This document shows, piece by piece, positions 16,412-25,428 of a stretch of DNA of 53,206 nucleotides. How positions within the stretch are numbered: the stretch's first letter is position 1; every line of letters begins with the position of its first letter. Under the pieces are notes generated by a model. The model was not told the origin of the DNA. It saw nothing but the letters and a program-made list of their open reading frames with translations, and made no database searches. The stretch lies in assembly GCA_945786935.1 (NCBI GenBank), contig CALZFY010000007.1, positions 1-53,206 of the forward strand, read 5' to 3'. Made by a program: the position numbers and the translations under genes. Source of the stretch: HGM12587 sp945786935 (GTDB taxonomy: Bacteria; Bacillota; Clostridia; Lachnospirales; Lachnospiraceae).

Positions 16412-18226
16412 ATGGCAAAGATAGATCAGAGTAAAATCAGAAATTTTTGTATCATTGCACATATAGATCATGGAAAATCCACACTGGCAGATCGTTTGAT
16501 TGAAAAAACAGGTCTTTTAACCAGTCGTGAGATGCAGGAACAGGTCCTTGACAATATGGACCTTGAAAGAGAACGTGGAATTACCATTAAAGCCCAGACA
16601 GTGCGTACTGTCTATAAAGCAGAGGACGGAGAGGAATATATTTTCAATCTCATTGATACGCCGGGACATGTAGACTTTAACTATGAGGTTTCCAGAGCAC
16701 TGGCGGCTTGCGATGGAGCAATTCTGGTAGTAGATGCTGCTCAGGGAATAGAGGCTCAGACATTGGCCAATGTATATCTTGCTCTGGATCACGATCTGGA
16801 TGTATTTCCTGTGATCAATAAGATTGACCTTCCAAGTGCAGAACCTCAGCGTGTCATTGACGAGATCGAAGATGTCATCGGGCTGGAAGCACAGGATGCA
16901 CCGCAGATTTCCGCAAAAACAGGATTAAACATTGAACAGGTATTAGAGGCTGTGGTTCAGAAAATTCCTGCACCGACGGGTGATCCAAATGCTCCTCTTC
17001 AGGCTCTGATTTTTGACTCTTTATATGATTCCTACAAAGGTGTTATCATTTTCTGCCGTATCAAGGAAGGTACGGTCAGAAAGGGAACCCCCATTAAGAT
17101 GATGGCCACAGGTGCCACGGCAGACGTGGTGGAAGTAGGATATTTTGGTGCAGGGCAGTTCATCCCCTGTGACGAGCTTTCCGCAGGAATGGTAGGTTAT
17201 ATCACTGCCAGCATAAAGAATGTGAAGGATACTCGTGTAGGTGATACGGTAACCAACAGAGACAATCCCTGTGCACAGCCGTTACCGGGCTACAAAAAAG
17301 TACTTCCCATGGTTTACTGCGGTATGTATCCGGCAGACGGTGCAAAATATCCGGATTTAAGGGATGCATTGGAAAAGCTTCAGTTAAACGATGCAGCACT
17401 GCAGTTTGAGCCGGAGACCTCTCTTGCACTGGGCTTTGGATTCCGCTGTGGCTTCTTAGGACTTCTTCATTTGGAGATCATTCAGGAACGTCTGGAGAGA
17501 GAATATAATCTGGACCTTGTGACAACTGCACCGGGTGTTATTTATCATGTAAAGAAGACAGACGGAACACTCATCGAACTGACCAATCCGTCCAATTTAC
17601 CGGATCCATCAGAGATTGAATATATGGAAGAACCGATGGTAACGGCGGAGATCATGGTAACGACAGAATTTATCGGTTCCATTATGGAGCTTTGCCAGGA
17701 AAGGCGAGGCGTTTACCTGGGTATGGAGTATATGGAGACAAGCCGTGCTCTTCTCAAGTATGAATTGCCGCTCAATGAGATCATTTACGATTTCTTTGAT
17801 GCTTTAAAGTCCCGCTCCAGAGGTTATGCGTCCTTTGACTATGACCTGAAGGGATATGTGCAGTCAGAGCTTGTGAAGCTGGATATTCTGGTTAACAAAG
17901 AAGAGGTGGATGCGCTTTCCTTTATCGTACACAAGGATTCAGCCTACGAAAGAGGACGGAAAATGTGTGAGAAATTAAAGGAAGAGATTCCAAGACACCT
18001 GTTTGAGATCCCGATCCAGGCAGCGGTTGGTGGAAAGATCATTGCCAGAGAAACAGTCAAAGCCATGCGTAAGGACGTGCTGGCAAAATGCTATGGCGGT
18101 GATATTACCCGTAAGAGAAAGCTTCTGGAAAAACAGAAGGAAGGTAAAAAGAGAATGCGCCAGATCGGAAATGTAGAAATTCCGCAGCAGGCATTTATGA
18201 GTGTATTAAAACTGGATGAAAATTAA
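16412..18226 (+). CDS. lepA: Elongation factor 4 (LepA) GTPase
   Basis: Ribosome-associated GTPase that acts on stalled or early translation complexes. The 604-residue length is normal. G-domain motifs are AHIDHGKST (G1, about residue 15), DTPGHVDFNYEVSRAL (G3) and NKIDLPSA (G4). EF-G-like domains follow, then the LepA-specific C-terminus with CYGGDITRKRKLLEKQK near the end. The start is ATG at 16412 after TAGGAGGAAG. Last gene of the gpr-spoIIP-lepA group; hemW, usually next in Firmicutes, lies 2.9 kb downstream past an insertion. Confidence 0.97.
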   Translation: MAKIDQSKIRNFCIIAHIDHGKSTLADRLIEKTGLLTSREMQEQVLDNMDLERERGITIKAQTVRTVYKAEDGEEYIFNLIDTPGHVDFNYEVSRALAACDGAILVVDAAQGIEAQTLANVYLALDHDLDVFPVINKIDLPSAEPQRVIDEIEDVIGLEAQDAPQISAKTGLNIEQVLEAVVQKIPAPTGDPNAPLQALIFDSLYDSYKGVIIFCRIKEGTVRKGTPIKMMATGATADVVEVGYFGAGQFIPCDELSAGMVGYITASIKNVKDTRVGDTVTNRDNPCAQPLPGYKKVLPMVYCGMYPADGAKYPDLRDALEKLQLNDAALQFEPETSLALGFGFRCGFLGLLHLEIIQERLEREYNLDLVTTAPGVIYHVKKTDGTLIELTNPSNLPDPSEIEYMEEPMVTAEIMVTTEFIGSIMELCQERRGVYLGMEYMETSRALLKYELPLNEIIYDFFDALKSRSRGYASFDYDLKGYVQSELVKLDILVNKEEVDALSFIVHKDSAYERGRKMCEKLKEEIPRHLFEIPIQAAVGGKIIARETVKAMRKDVLAKCYGGDITRKRKLLEKQKEGKKRMRQIGNVEIPQQAFMSVLKLDEN

Positions 18227-18231
18227 GAAAT

Positions 18232-18258
18232 TGACCGGCAGCCTATGGTTGTCGGTCA
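18232..18258 (+). terminator. Hairpin downstream of lepA
   Basis: TGACCGGCA (18232-18240) pairs with TGTCGGTCA (18250-18258), 9 bp with one G-T wobble, starting 5 bases after the lepA stop. The following sequence is only moderately T-rich (TGTTGTTATGTTT), so it is a weak terminator candidate. Confidence 0.5.
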
Positions 18259-18277
18259 TGTTGTTATGTTTCGATCA

Positions 18278-18356
18278 TTGTATAAAACGTGTGATTTATA
18301 CAAATAATCTATTTTATGAAATTGTATCCGAGGTGGGTAAGCATCTACCCTCCGGT
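18278..18356 (+). promoter_or_regulatory. Inverted repeat and leader hairpin before the chromate-transporter genes
   Basis: TTGTATAAA (18278-18286) and TTTATACAA (18295-18303) form a perfect 9-bp inverted repeat, a good size for an operator. Further on, GAGGTGGGTA and TACCCTCC (about 18331-18354) can pair around AGCATC. No known riboswitch is recognised. A regulator binding site or leader control of chrA is inferred. Confidence 0.35.
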
Positions 18357-18384
18357 TACTAAAAAGTAAAGAAGGCATAAGTTT

Positions 18385-18963
18385 ATGATAAAAAAAGATT
18401 ACAGCAAGCTTGGGACACTGTTTCGTTCTATGTTTATGCTCAGTGCATGCACCTTTGGCGGGGGCTTTGTCATTGTGTCCCTGATGAAAAAGAAATTTGT
18501 AGAGGAACTAAAATGGCTTGAGGAGGATGAGATGCTGGATGTTACCGCCATTACCCAGTCGGCACCGGGACCGTTGCCGGTCAATGCCTCCGTGATCATC
18601 GGTTACCGCATGGCAGGAGTTTTGGGTTCCCTGACTGCTATTTTAGGAACGATTCTGCCTCCAATGATCATCATCTCAATCATATCATTGTTTTATGAGC
18701 AGTTTCGAAGTAATCCATACATTGCCGTGGCACTGCAGGTCATGAGAGCCGGAGTTGCCGCAGTCATTTTCGACGTGGTGATCAATCTGGCCGGGAATGT
18801 TTTGAAAACGAGAAGAGTGCTGTATATTGCCATGATGGTCATTGCGTTTATCGCTACCTATTTTCTGGATGTCAGTGCCATGGTCATTATCTTTACCTGT
18901 TTGGGAATCGGACTGGCAGATCTGGCAGTCAGTCTTTATAAAAAGAAAAAGGGGGCAGTGTAA
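18385..18963 (+). CDS. Chromate transporter (CHR) family half-size protein, first of pair
   Basis: A 192-residue membrane protein with the CHR signature (FGGGFVIVSLMKKKFVEE early, then ITQSAPGPLPVNASVIIGYR) and about five hydrophobic helices. Short-chain CHR proteins work as pairs, and the partner gene begins 1 base after this stop. In this family the protein may export chromate or another anion; substrate here is unknown. The start is ATG at 18385 with AAGAAGG upstream. The pair interrupts the lepA-hemW order and may be an insertion. Confidence 0.88.
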   Translation: MIKKDYSKLGTLFRSMFMLSACTFGGGFVIVSLMKKKFVEELKWLEEDEMLDVTAITQSAPGPLPVNASVIIGYRMAGVLGSLTAILGTILPPMIIISIISLFYEQFRSNPYIAVALQVMRAGVAAVIFDVVINLAGNVLKTRRVLYIAMMVIAFIATYFLDVSAMVIIFTCLGIGLADLAVSLYKKKKGAV

Positions 18964-18964
18964 C

Positions 18965-19537
18965 ATGTTGCTGTTGAAATTGTTCTTTGCATTCATTTGG
19001 GTTGGGCTCTTTAGTGTAGGTGGAGGCTATGCTGCCATTCCGCTGATTCAGGAGCAGATTGTGAACATTCACGGACTCATGACCATGGAGGAGTTTTCTG
19101 ACCTGATCACGGTGGCAGAGATGACGCCGGGTCCTATTTCTATTAATTCTGCAACCTTTGTGGGAATGCGGCTGTCCGGAATTCCGGGTGTACTACTCTG
19201 CACCATCGGGTGCATTATACCTTCCTTTTGTATCTGCCTGACCCTGGCACATTTCTACTATAAATACCGTACAGTCAGTGGGGTACAGGTTGTTTTAGGT
19301 GCCTTAAGACCTGCAGTGGTGGCATTGATCGGCTCCGCAGGAGCTTCTATACTTATGCTGGGATTGTTTCAGTCAGAGCTACAGGATGTGGTTTTGAGTA
19401 ATCTCAGGCTTGTGGAAGCAGGGATTTTTGTGGTAGCCCTGTGGATTTTAAGAAAGTATAAAACAAGTGCTGTTCTCATTATTTTGGGAAGCGGTGTTGT
19501 CGGAACTGTGATTTATGCCCTGATGGGGGCTGTTTAA
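18965..19537 (+). CDS. Chromate transporter (CHR) family half-size protein, second of pair
   Basis: A 190-residue membrane protein homologous to its upstream neighbour. The motif VGGGYAAIPLIQEQIV is at residues 19-34 and AEMTPGPISINSATFVGMR follows, both hallmark CHR sequences; several transmembrane helices follow. The start chosen is ATG at 18965, 1 base after the first gene's stop, with AAAGGGGGC upstream; the open frame extends upstream only within the previous gene. The two proteins probably make a heterodimeric transporter. Confidence 0.88.
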   Translation: MLLLKLFFAFIWVGLFSVGGGYAAIPLIQEQIVNIHGLMTMEEFSDLITVAEMTPGPISINSATFVGMRLSGIPGVLLCTIGCIIPSFCICLTLAHFYYKYRTVSGVQVVLGALRPAVVALIGSAGASILMLGLFQSELQDVVLSNLRLVEAGIFVVALWILRKYKTSAVLIILGSGVVGTVIYALMGAV

Positions 19538-19545
19538 CGTGAACA

Positions 19546-19591
19546 GGGGAGAGAAACAAAGCCGGTTTCCTATGGCTGTGTTCCTCTCCCC
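19546..19591. terminator. Long hairpin between convergent genes
   Basis: GGGGAGAG (19546-19553) pairs with CTCTCCCC (19584-19591), and the stem continues imperfectly inward through AAACAAAGCC/GGCTGTGTT. It separates the chromate pair (plus) from the minus-strand gene ending at 19598. It is likely a terminator despite lacking a long T-run. Confidence 0.55.
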
Positions 19592-19597
19592 AGAGTG

Positions 19598-20125
19598 TTA
19601 TTCGCGGTATTTCATTTTTTCGTATGCCTCATCTACAAGAGCAGGGTCATACTGATAGCTGTTGATTTTGTCCATGTAATTATCAAAAAATTTGTTAACT
19701 TCGTCTTTTGTAATATTCAAATGAATGTTCGCATGACCTGTAGTAGGGTCTTTCGATAAGATGCCGAACATTTCTAACTGGTTGGTATAGTACTCCGCAT
19801 CGCTTAAATAGGGAACATGATGTTTAGCCTCAAGTTCTTTAAACAATTCTTCCAAAGTAAGTGCAGGCTGATCAAGATATTCCTGAATTACGTAAAGATG
19901 ATGTTTGTTGAAATCTCCCAACTGATTTACAAGATAAAGATAGTCTTTGAATGACAGCAGTGGGTGGCTGTAGGTATCGGCGTATTTCTGATAACGTGAC
20001 AACTGCATTCTATATATTGCCAGTTCGTTTAGTTCATTATATTCTTTGATTTTAGCCATGATATTTTTATTAAAATCTTCAATATCATGATCTAAATATT
20101 CCTGATCGAATGGTTTATCACTCAT
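19598..20125 (-). CDS. Unrecognised cytoplasmic protein, 175 residues
   Basis: I do not recognise this family. The start chosen is ATG at 20125 (MSDKPFDQEYLDHDIED), with GAGAGGAG eight bases upstream; a TTG at 20152 would overlap the ribosome site. The protein is charged, rich in Tyr, Asp, Glu and Lys, has no signal peptide or membrane helix, and looks mostly helical (SRYQKYADTYSHPLLSFKD, EEYLDQP-like segments). It lies 30 bases downstream of the VanY-type gene on the same strand, so they are probably co-transcribed. A regulatory or structural role is possible; nothing visible suggests an enzyme. Confidence 0.75.
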   Translation of the reverse strand: MSDKPFDQEYLDHDIEDFNKNIMAKIKEYNELNELAIYRMQLSRYQKYADTYSHPLLSFKDYLYLVNQLGDFNKHHLYVIQEYLDQPALTLEELFKELEAKHHVPYLSDAEYYTNQLEMFGILSKDPTTGHANIHLNITKDEVNKFFDNYMDKINSYQYDPALVDEAYEKMKYRE

Positions 20126-20155
20126 GGGCATATCTCCTCTCGCCTTAAACAATTG

Positions 20156-20986
20156 TTACGATTCAGTGTAATATTCCTCTATATATTCTTCCAGGGTAAT
20201 ACCCTTTTCCATAATGATCTTGGCAGCTTCTTCCCCAACATAGCGAAAATGCCATGGCTCATAGATAATACCGGTAATATCGGTCTTGCCGTTTGGGTAG
20301 CGTACGATAAAGCCGTATTCCGCACAATGCTTGTAAAGCCATTTGTAGGCTGCGGTATTTTCCTGGGACTCGTCCAGCTTTACGTGTCTTGCATCCACCA
20401 GGTCGAGAGCCAGTCCAAGCTGGTGCTCACTGGTACCGGGATAAGCAACCACTGTGGCAGCTTCCTCCCGGGCTTTGGTTACGGAGTAGCCTTTTTCCTG
20501 CTGAAGGCGCTGTACCTTGTCATCAAACAACTCTTTTTGATATTCGTAATCGCGATAGGCGGAAAGTGCAATGATCCGTACGTTTTCCGTGGAACGTGCA
20601 TCTGCGATCATTTTTTTTAAGGCATCTGTAATGCGGCTGTCAGCTTCATAGCCGTTATCTGCATCTGCCAGTGATTCCGGTACGAAGGTTTTCGGCAGAG
20701 GGTTGTCCTTGTTTACCAGGGTAAGATTCCATGGGAGATTTTTTTCTATTTTTTTTGATTTTTCCGATTTTTGAACATTGGTTCCTTCTGTGGTAGCAGG
20801 AGACATGACGAAATCTATGGTAGGATCCTTTTTGGAGCCAATGAAAAATCCCAGAAGCAATCCCAGGAAAAATGCAACAACTGTAAAACTGATGAGAAGC
20901 TTAAGAAATTGCTGTTTATTTTTTGACCTTTTTGTAGGCACCTTGGATTTTTTTCGAACGGAACGATCCCGTTGATCTTGTTTCAT
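20156..20986 (-). CDS. VanY-type D-alanyl-D-alanine carboxypeptidase (M15B)
   Basis: Zinc peptidase predicted to trim the terminal D-Ala of peptidoglycan stem peptides outside the membrane. Of 276 residues, the first 27 are basic (KKSKVPTKRSKNKQQ), followed by one membrane helix (LLISFTVVAFFLGLLLGFFIG) and an extracellular domain. The M15 zinc motifs are present: SEHQLGLALDL with His and Asp ligands, and EPWHFRYVG with the catalytic Glu and third ligand His. The start is ATG at 20986 after GGAGAG on the minus strand. No vanRS-like genes are adjacent, so a cell-wall maturation role is more likely than glycopeptide resistance. Confidence 0.9.
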   Translation of the reverse strand: MKQDQRDRSVRKKSKVPTKRSKNKQQFLKLLISFTVVAFFLGLLLGFFIGSKKDPTIDFVMSPATTEGTNVQKSEKSKKIEKNLPWNLTLVNKDNPLPKTFVPESLADADNGYEADSRITDALKKMIADARSTENVRIIALSAYRDYEYQKELFDDKVQRLQQEKGYSVTKAREEAATVVAYPGTSEHQLGLALDLVDARHVKLDESQENTAAYKWLYKHCAEYGFIVRYPNGKTDITGIIYEPWHFRYVGEEAAKIIMEKGITLEEYIEEYYTES

Positions 20987-21021
20987 GGGAGCTCTCCTTT
21001 ACGTTAGTTTTGCTAAAAAAC

Positions 21022-21051
21022 AGTGTATCAGATATTTCTTATGAAATCCAA
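21022..21051 (-). promoter_or_regulatory. Promoter for the VanY-type gene
   Basis: On the minus strand, TTGGAT (21046-21051) and TACACT (21022-21027) are separated by 18 bases, about 35 bases upstream of the start at 20986. Confidence 0.45.
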
Positions 21052-21104
21052 TGAATTTGTGGTAAAATACAAATATTAAGAAAATGATAAGAAATGAGAA
21101 GATT

Positions 21105-22205
21105 ATGAAGCCATTAGGAATCTATATTCACATTCCCTTTTGTGTTCGCAAATGCGGATATTGCGATTTTTTATCGGGTCCGACAGATGAGGGGACAAAA
21201 AAGGAATATGTTGAAAAACTGCTGGAAGAAATTGAACAATATGCTGATCTGTTAGGTCAAAGGAGGACAGAAACCATATTTTTCGGTGGGGGTACACCGA
21301 GTATTCTGGATGCAAAATACATTGTACAGATCATGGAAAGTCTGAAAAAGTATGGGAATATTTCAGGGGATGCGGAAATCTCTCTGGAAGCAAATCCGGG
21401 GACGGTAACAAAGGAAAAAATCCTTCTATGGAAGAAGGCTGGAATCAACCGTCTCAGTTTTGGTCTGCAGTCAGCGGATGATGAGGAACTAAAGAAACTT
21501 GGCAGGATCCATACCTGGGAAGAGTTTACAGATAATTTTTACCTTGCAAGAAGCTGTGGATTTTCCAATATCAATGTGGATTTAATGTCTGCACTTCCGG
21601 GGCAGACTGTGGATAGCTGGAAAAGGACCATGGAAAAGGTGACGGCTCTCAATCCGGAGCATATTTCCGCCTACAGCCTGATTATAGAAGAGGGAACTTT
21701 GTTTTATGATGCCTATGCAGATCACCCGGAACTTCTTCCCTCAGAGGAAGAAGAGCGCACCATGTATTATGAAACGAAGGCATATCTTTCATCCAAAGGC
21801 TATGAGCGGTATGAGATCTCGAACTATGCAAAACCCGGTTACGAATGCAGGCATAATCTCTCCTACTGGGAGCGAACAGACTATCTTGGTCTTGGCCTTG
21901 GGGCAGCTTCCCTTCTTGGAAATGTACGAAAGAGTAACCAAAGCTCCCTGGAAAAATATTTAAAGGGGAATTTTTCGGGAGAGCAGGAAATTCTAAGTGA
22001 TGTCAATGCTATGGAGGAATACTTCTTTCTTGGGCTTCGGAAAATGAAGGGTGTGGACTGGACACCCTACAGACCCTTTTATGAAGATACTGTGGAAAAG
22101 CTGGTGAAACAGGGGGTGCTTGAAAAAGATGGAAAAATGATTCGCCTGACGGAGCTTGGAATCGATGTGAGCAATTCCGTGCTGGCAGAATTCCTTGTAG
22201 AGTAG
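21105..22205 (+). CDS. hemW: Radical SAM heme chaperone HemW
   Basis: HemW binds heme and delivers it to membrane respiratory enzymes; often misnamed oxygen-independent coproporphyrinogen oxidase. The start chosen is ATG at 21105 (MKPLGIYIHIPFCVRKCG), 366 residues; an upstream ATG at 21084 has a weaker ribosome site. The radical SAM motif CVRKCGYCDF (CxxxCxxC) is at about residue 14, then FFGGGTPSIL and EANPGTVTKEK. It has HemW's three-cysteine motif rather than the extra cysteine typical of true HemN. Next to hrcA in many Firmicutes; here 3.5 kb of accessory genes separate them. Confidence 0.9.
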   Translation: MKPLGIYIHIPFCVRKCGYCDFLSGPTDEGTKKEYVEKLLEEIEQYADLLGQRRTETIFFGGGTPSILDAKYIVQIMESLKKYGNISGDAEISLEANPGTVTKEKILLWKKAGINRLSFGLQSADDEELKKLGRIHTWEEFTDNFYLARSCGFSNINVDLMSALPGQTVDSWKRTMEKVTALNPEHISAYSLIIEEGTLFYDAYADHPELLPSEEEERTMYYETKAYLSSKGYERYEISNYAKPGYECRHNLSYWERTDYLGLGLGAASLLGNVRKSNQSSLEKYLKGNFSGEQEILSDVNAMEEYFFLGLRKMKGVDWTPYRPFYEDTVEKLVKQGVLEKDGKMIRLTELGIDVSNSVLAEFLVE

Positions 22206-22228
22206 GGATACAGATACTGAAAACAAAA

Positions 22229-22258
22229 CGTACATAATTGAAAATGTGTGCGTTTTTT
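22229..22258 (+). terminator. Weak terminator after hemW
   Basis: CGTACAT (22229-22235) and ATGTGTG (22244-22250) can form a 7-bp stem with G-T pairs, followed by CG and six T. Confidence 0.4.
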
Positions 22259-22294
22259 GATATTCTGAATATACATAGAAGGGGGTGAAGGAAA

Positions 22295-22720
22295 ATGATG
22301 ACAATCAATGCTACAGAGGTAAGAAAAGAGTGGAGCAGTGTAGTAGACGGTGTAATAAGAGAGCGCCCGATTCTGATAAAACGAACCAGGGATAAAATCT
22401 GGTTATCAGATGTTCAGACAATGGCAGATATTTTGAATGCATATCAATTTACTGAGGAACATTTTGTGGAAGACGATGCTTCCATAACATTATCATTAAA
22501 TGAAATGGATTTAATTGAAAATGCTGCCACAGAAACAGAGGCGAGATTGCTTTTGGCAAGGTCAATTGCAGAGTATGCTGCAGAATATTACGAACATTAT
22601 GCAGTATACAGCAAAGCACCTAACAGAAAAGCACATATACCATATGTATTCAAAGCTTTACTGACAGAAGATATTAATTTACTGGGAGAAAGTATCTTAT
22701 GCCACGATGGAAAGAACTAA
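22295..22720 (+). CDS. Phd/YefM-like antitoxin-fold protein
   Basis: A 141-residue protein whose first 50 residues (INATEVRKEWSSVVDGVIRE, then RPILIKRTRDKIWLSD) match the Phd/YefM pattern: a short strand, a helix that contacts DNA, and a beta hairpin. The C-terminal 90 residues are acidic and helical and not recognised. It starts at ATG 22295 (or 22298) after GGGGGTGAAGG. No RelE/Doc-type toxin is adjacent: the next gene, 39 bases away, is a MoxR ATPase. It may be an orphan regulator or belong to the MoxR-vWA group. Confidence 0.65.
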   Translation: MMTINATEVRKEWSSVVDGVIRERPILIKRTRDKIWLSDVQTMADILNAYQFTEEHFVEDDASITLSLNEMDLIENAATETEARLLLARSIAEYAAEYYEHYAVYSKAPNRKAHIPYVFKALLTEDINLLGESILCHDGKN

Positions 22721-22759
22721 AACGGAATTCCTAAAAACAGGAAACTTAGGGGAGCACAC

Positions 22760-23671
22760 ATGAATTTAGATTTTTTAAGACAACAGAATGTAAGCGAAAG
22801 CTTGATCATAGATGTAGAAAACTTTAGAAAACAATATCCATTGGAGGGGAATCTCAAAGAGCGTATTACAAAGCCGCCAATTCCTTTCTACGGAAAGGAA
22901 ATACTGGAGATGGCCATCGCGGCACTACTAAAGGGAGAAAATCTGCTCCTTTCCGGCGGGAAGGCCACAGGAAAAAATATTCTGGCGGAAAATCTTGCGT
23001 ACATTTTTGGAAGACCTTCCTATAATATTTCATTCCATGTCAATGTAGACAGTGCCGCACTCATTGGAACAGACACCTTTATCAATAATGAGGTGTGTTT
23101 GCGCAAAGGGATGGTAACACTTTGTGCAGAAAACGGCGGTTTTGGTGTGTTTGATGAGATCAATATGGCAAAAAATGATGCAGTGTCGGTGCTTCATGCA
23201 GCACTGGACTACCGTGGAATCATTGATATCCCGGGCTATGAGCGTATAGAACTTCATCCTGCTACCCGCTTTATCGGAACCATGAACTATGGCTACGCAG
23301 GCACCAAAGAATTAAATGAAGCATTGGTATCCCGGTTTATGGTCATCAATATGCCAAATCAGGATCGTGAAACCATCATGCTGATCTTAAAGACCTATTT
23401 TCCGGAGGCAAAAGAAAAAGCCCTGGATCAATTTGCGGGATTGTTTCTTGACTTACAGCTGAAGGCCGAACACAGTGAAATCTCCACAAAATCTGTGGAT
23501 ATCCGGGGACTGATCGGAGCGTTAAAGACAATCCGGACAGGTTTAAAGCCCACTGCGGCAGTCAACATGGGAATCACCAATAAAAGCTTTGATATTTTTG
23601 AGAGAGAAATCGTGGAAGACATTGTGATGACCCGGATTCCGGAAGACTGGACAAGGGAAGATGTGTTTTAA
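22760..23671 (+). CDS. MoxR-family AAA+ ATPase
   Basis: A 303-residue AAA+ ATPase thought to act as a chaperone or activator with a vWA partner. The P-loop is LLSGGKATGKNILAENLA (about residue 63), Walker B is GFGVFDEINMA, and sensor I is FIGTMNYGYAG. The P-loop ends GKN where most family members have GKT or GKS, a change that could alter magnesium coordination. The start is ATG at 22760 after AGGGGAGC. Its TAA stop directly abuts the vWA gene ATG (0 bases), so the two are translationally linked. Client protein unknown. Confidence 0.88.
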   Translation: MNLDFLRQQNVSESLIIDVENFRKQYPLEGNLKERITKPPIPFYGKEILEMAIAALLKGENLLLSGGKATGKNILAENLAYIFGRPSYNISFHVNVDSAALIGTDTFINNEVCLRKGMVTLCAENGGFGVFDEINMAKNDAVSVLHAALDYRGIIDIPGYERIELHPATRFIGTMNYGYAGTKELNEALVSRFMVINMPNQDRETIMLILKTYFPEAKEKALDQFAGLFLDLQLKAEHSEISTKSVDIRGLIGALKTIRTGLKPTAAVNMGITNKSFDIFEREIVEDIVMTRIPEDWTREDVF

Positions 23672-25420
23672 ATGGAAGAAGCAAGAGATTTGTTTGAAAT
23701 AGAAAATAGAATGAAAAATCTGCTTTGGACAGTCAGCGGTGATTATGCACTGGATGTGAAACTAAACCCGGAGGCATTTTTACATTCCAAATACAGTGCG
23801 CTGTATGATGCCATCAAACAGGGAGCCATGGCAAAATATTTTTCCATGGATGAATATAGCATGTATCTGGTAAAAAAGCTGTATTACGGTGCGGATGAAG
23901 TGGGGCTTATGAAGGCTTCCGGTCTTTGTATTGATATGGCATGTGCAGAAAAAATCAGTGCAGAGCGTCAGGGCGTAAGAAATATCAGGAAGCGTGCCTA
24001 TGAGGAGATCCTTGAAAAAGATTTTGCCGGCATGCAGGCAGATGGAAAACTGGGAAAGCTTCGATTTTCTATGATCCGCCGGGAAATGGATCCTTCCTAC
24101 CGGACAGAGAGCCGTCTTAGGGAGGCACTTCTTGAATTGCAGAGCCTGAAAAATACAAATGATACCATGGATATTATCCGTGTGACAGATTGGCTTTACA
24201 ACACTTATGTGGACGAGGATTTTGAAAAACGCCACGGAGACCTGGAAAAGATCCTTTCTGTTACCCTGGAAGAGCTTCAGGAATTTGACTGGAAGGATTT
24301 TCTCTCGGAAGAAGTCTATGAAAATATGCTGGAGCAGATGAAAAACCAGGTCGTAGAAAACATGACGGAGCTTTCCGAAGAAAATAAAGAAAAGAAACGC
24401 TCCGGGGCAGGGCGGATCATTTTAAATGACAAGGCTCTGGAGAAAATGCACTCCTATATTGAATGGAACTACGGCAAAAGCTATCTGACAGAGCTGGAAC
24501 AAAAGCAGATCAACCGGCAGCTTTGCTATGGAGCCCATAAAGGGTGTACCATTTATATGACGGAAGGGATACTTAAAAATCCGGTAGCAGTAAACAATAC
24601 CTATGTATTGGTGCAGCGTTCCAGAGAACTGAATCTGAATACCTACCGGCAGAATGCCAATGTGACCAGAAGAAACATTGAAATTCTGGAAGCCACCTTA
24701 ACCAGAGCATTGCGTGCACGCAGTGAAAAAGAATATGTCCCGGCCCAGTATGGTGTGCTCCGCCCGGAGAGGCTTTGGAAGGTCGGACGGACAAAAGAGT
24801 ATCAGGTATTTGATAAGGAAACAAAAAAACAGAATGAAGAATTTGTAGTAGAGCTTCTCATTGATGCCTCCGGTTCTCAACAGAAACGTCAAAACTATGT
24901 GGCACTGCAAAGCTTTGTGGTATCCAATGCTTTATCCCGTGTGGGAATCCCCCATAGGGCTATGAGCTTTTGCACCTTCTGGGATTATACGATTTTACAC
25001 AGGTTTCGTGATTATGAGGATGGGGAGGACAAGGACTGGAATCTGTTTGAGTTTCGGGGTTCTTCCAACAACCGTGATGGGTTAGCTGTCAGGATGGCTG
25101 CGGAGAGTCTGATGAAGAGAGAAGAGCCTAATAAGGTATTGATCATTTTAAGTGACGGACGGCCAAATGATCAGAATGTAAACCGCCCCAACGCCCCGGA
25201 GGCACCCTTATATACCGGGGACTATGCCATCAAAGATACTGCCATGGAGGTACGCCGGGCAAGAAGCTTAGGTATTGCTGTGCTGGGAGTTTTTATGGGA
25301 GAAGAACAGGACTTATCCGCTGAGCGAAAAATATTTGGCAAGGATTTTGCCTATATCAAAAATATTTCAAACTTTTCCAACGTGGTAGGAAGATATTTAA
25401 AGAAACAGTTGGAGGAATAG
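23672..25420 (+). CDS. vWA-domain partner of MoxR
   Basis: A 582-residue cytoplasmic protein with a helical N-terminal half and a C-terminal von Willebrand A domain (about 385-580). The metal-ion site motif is present as LIDASGSQQK (DxSxS), with a later ILSDGRPNDQN that carries the conserved Asp. This resembles CobT/NorD-type partners of MoxR ATPases. ATG at 23672 follows the MoxR stop with no gap; a 77-residue protein follows 8 bases later. The pair may remodel or insert metal into a target protein, but no target gene is visible nearby. Confidence 0.86.
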   Translation: MEEARDLFEIENRMKNLLWTVSGDYALDVKLNPEAFLHSKYSALYDAIKQGAMAKYFSMDEYSMYLVKKLYYGADEVGLMKASGLCIDMACAEKISAERQGVRNIRKRAYEEILEKDFAGMQADGKLGKLRFSMIRREMDPSYRTESRLREALLELQSLKNTNDTMDIIRVTDWLYNTYVDEDFEKRHGDLEKILSVTLEELQEFDWKDFLSEEVYENMLEQMKNQVVENMTELSEENKEKKRSGAGRIILNDKALEKMHSYIEWNYGKSYLTELEQKQINRQLCYGAHKGCTIYMTEGILKNPVAVNNTYVLVQRSRELNLNTYRQNANVTRRNIEILEATLTRALRARSEKEYVPAQYGVLRPERLWKVGRTKEYQVFDKETKKQNEEFVVELLIDASGSQQKRQNYVALQSFVVSNALSRVGIPHRAMSFCTFWDYTILHRFRDYEDGEDKDWNLFEFRGSSNNRDGLAVRMAAESLMKREEPNKVLIILSDGRPNDQNVNRPNAPEAPLYTGDYAIKDTAMEVRRARSLGIAVLGVFMGEEQDLSAERKIFGKDFAYIKNISNFSNVVGRYLKKQLEE

Positions 25421-25428
25421 GAGGAAGG

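Noticed and set aside
18331..18370. PreQ1-type or other known riboswitch before chrA
   Set aside because: A GAGG...CCTC pairing is present, but the characteristic loop and tail bases do not fit any class I can name.
22295..22720. A complete type II toxin-antitoxin pair
   Set aside because: Only an antitoxin-like protein is present; neither neighbour resembles a toxin.
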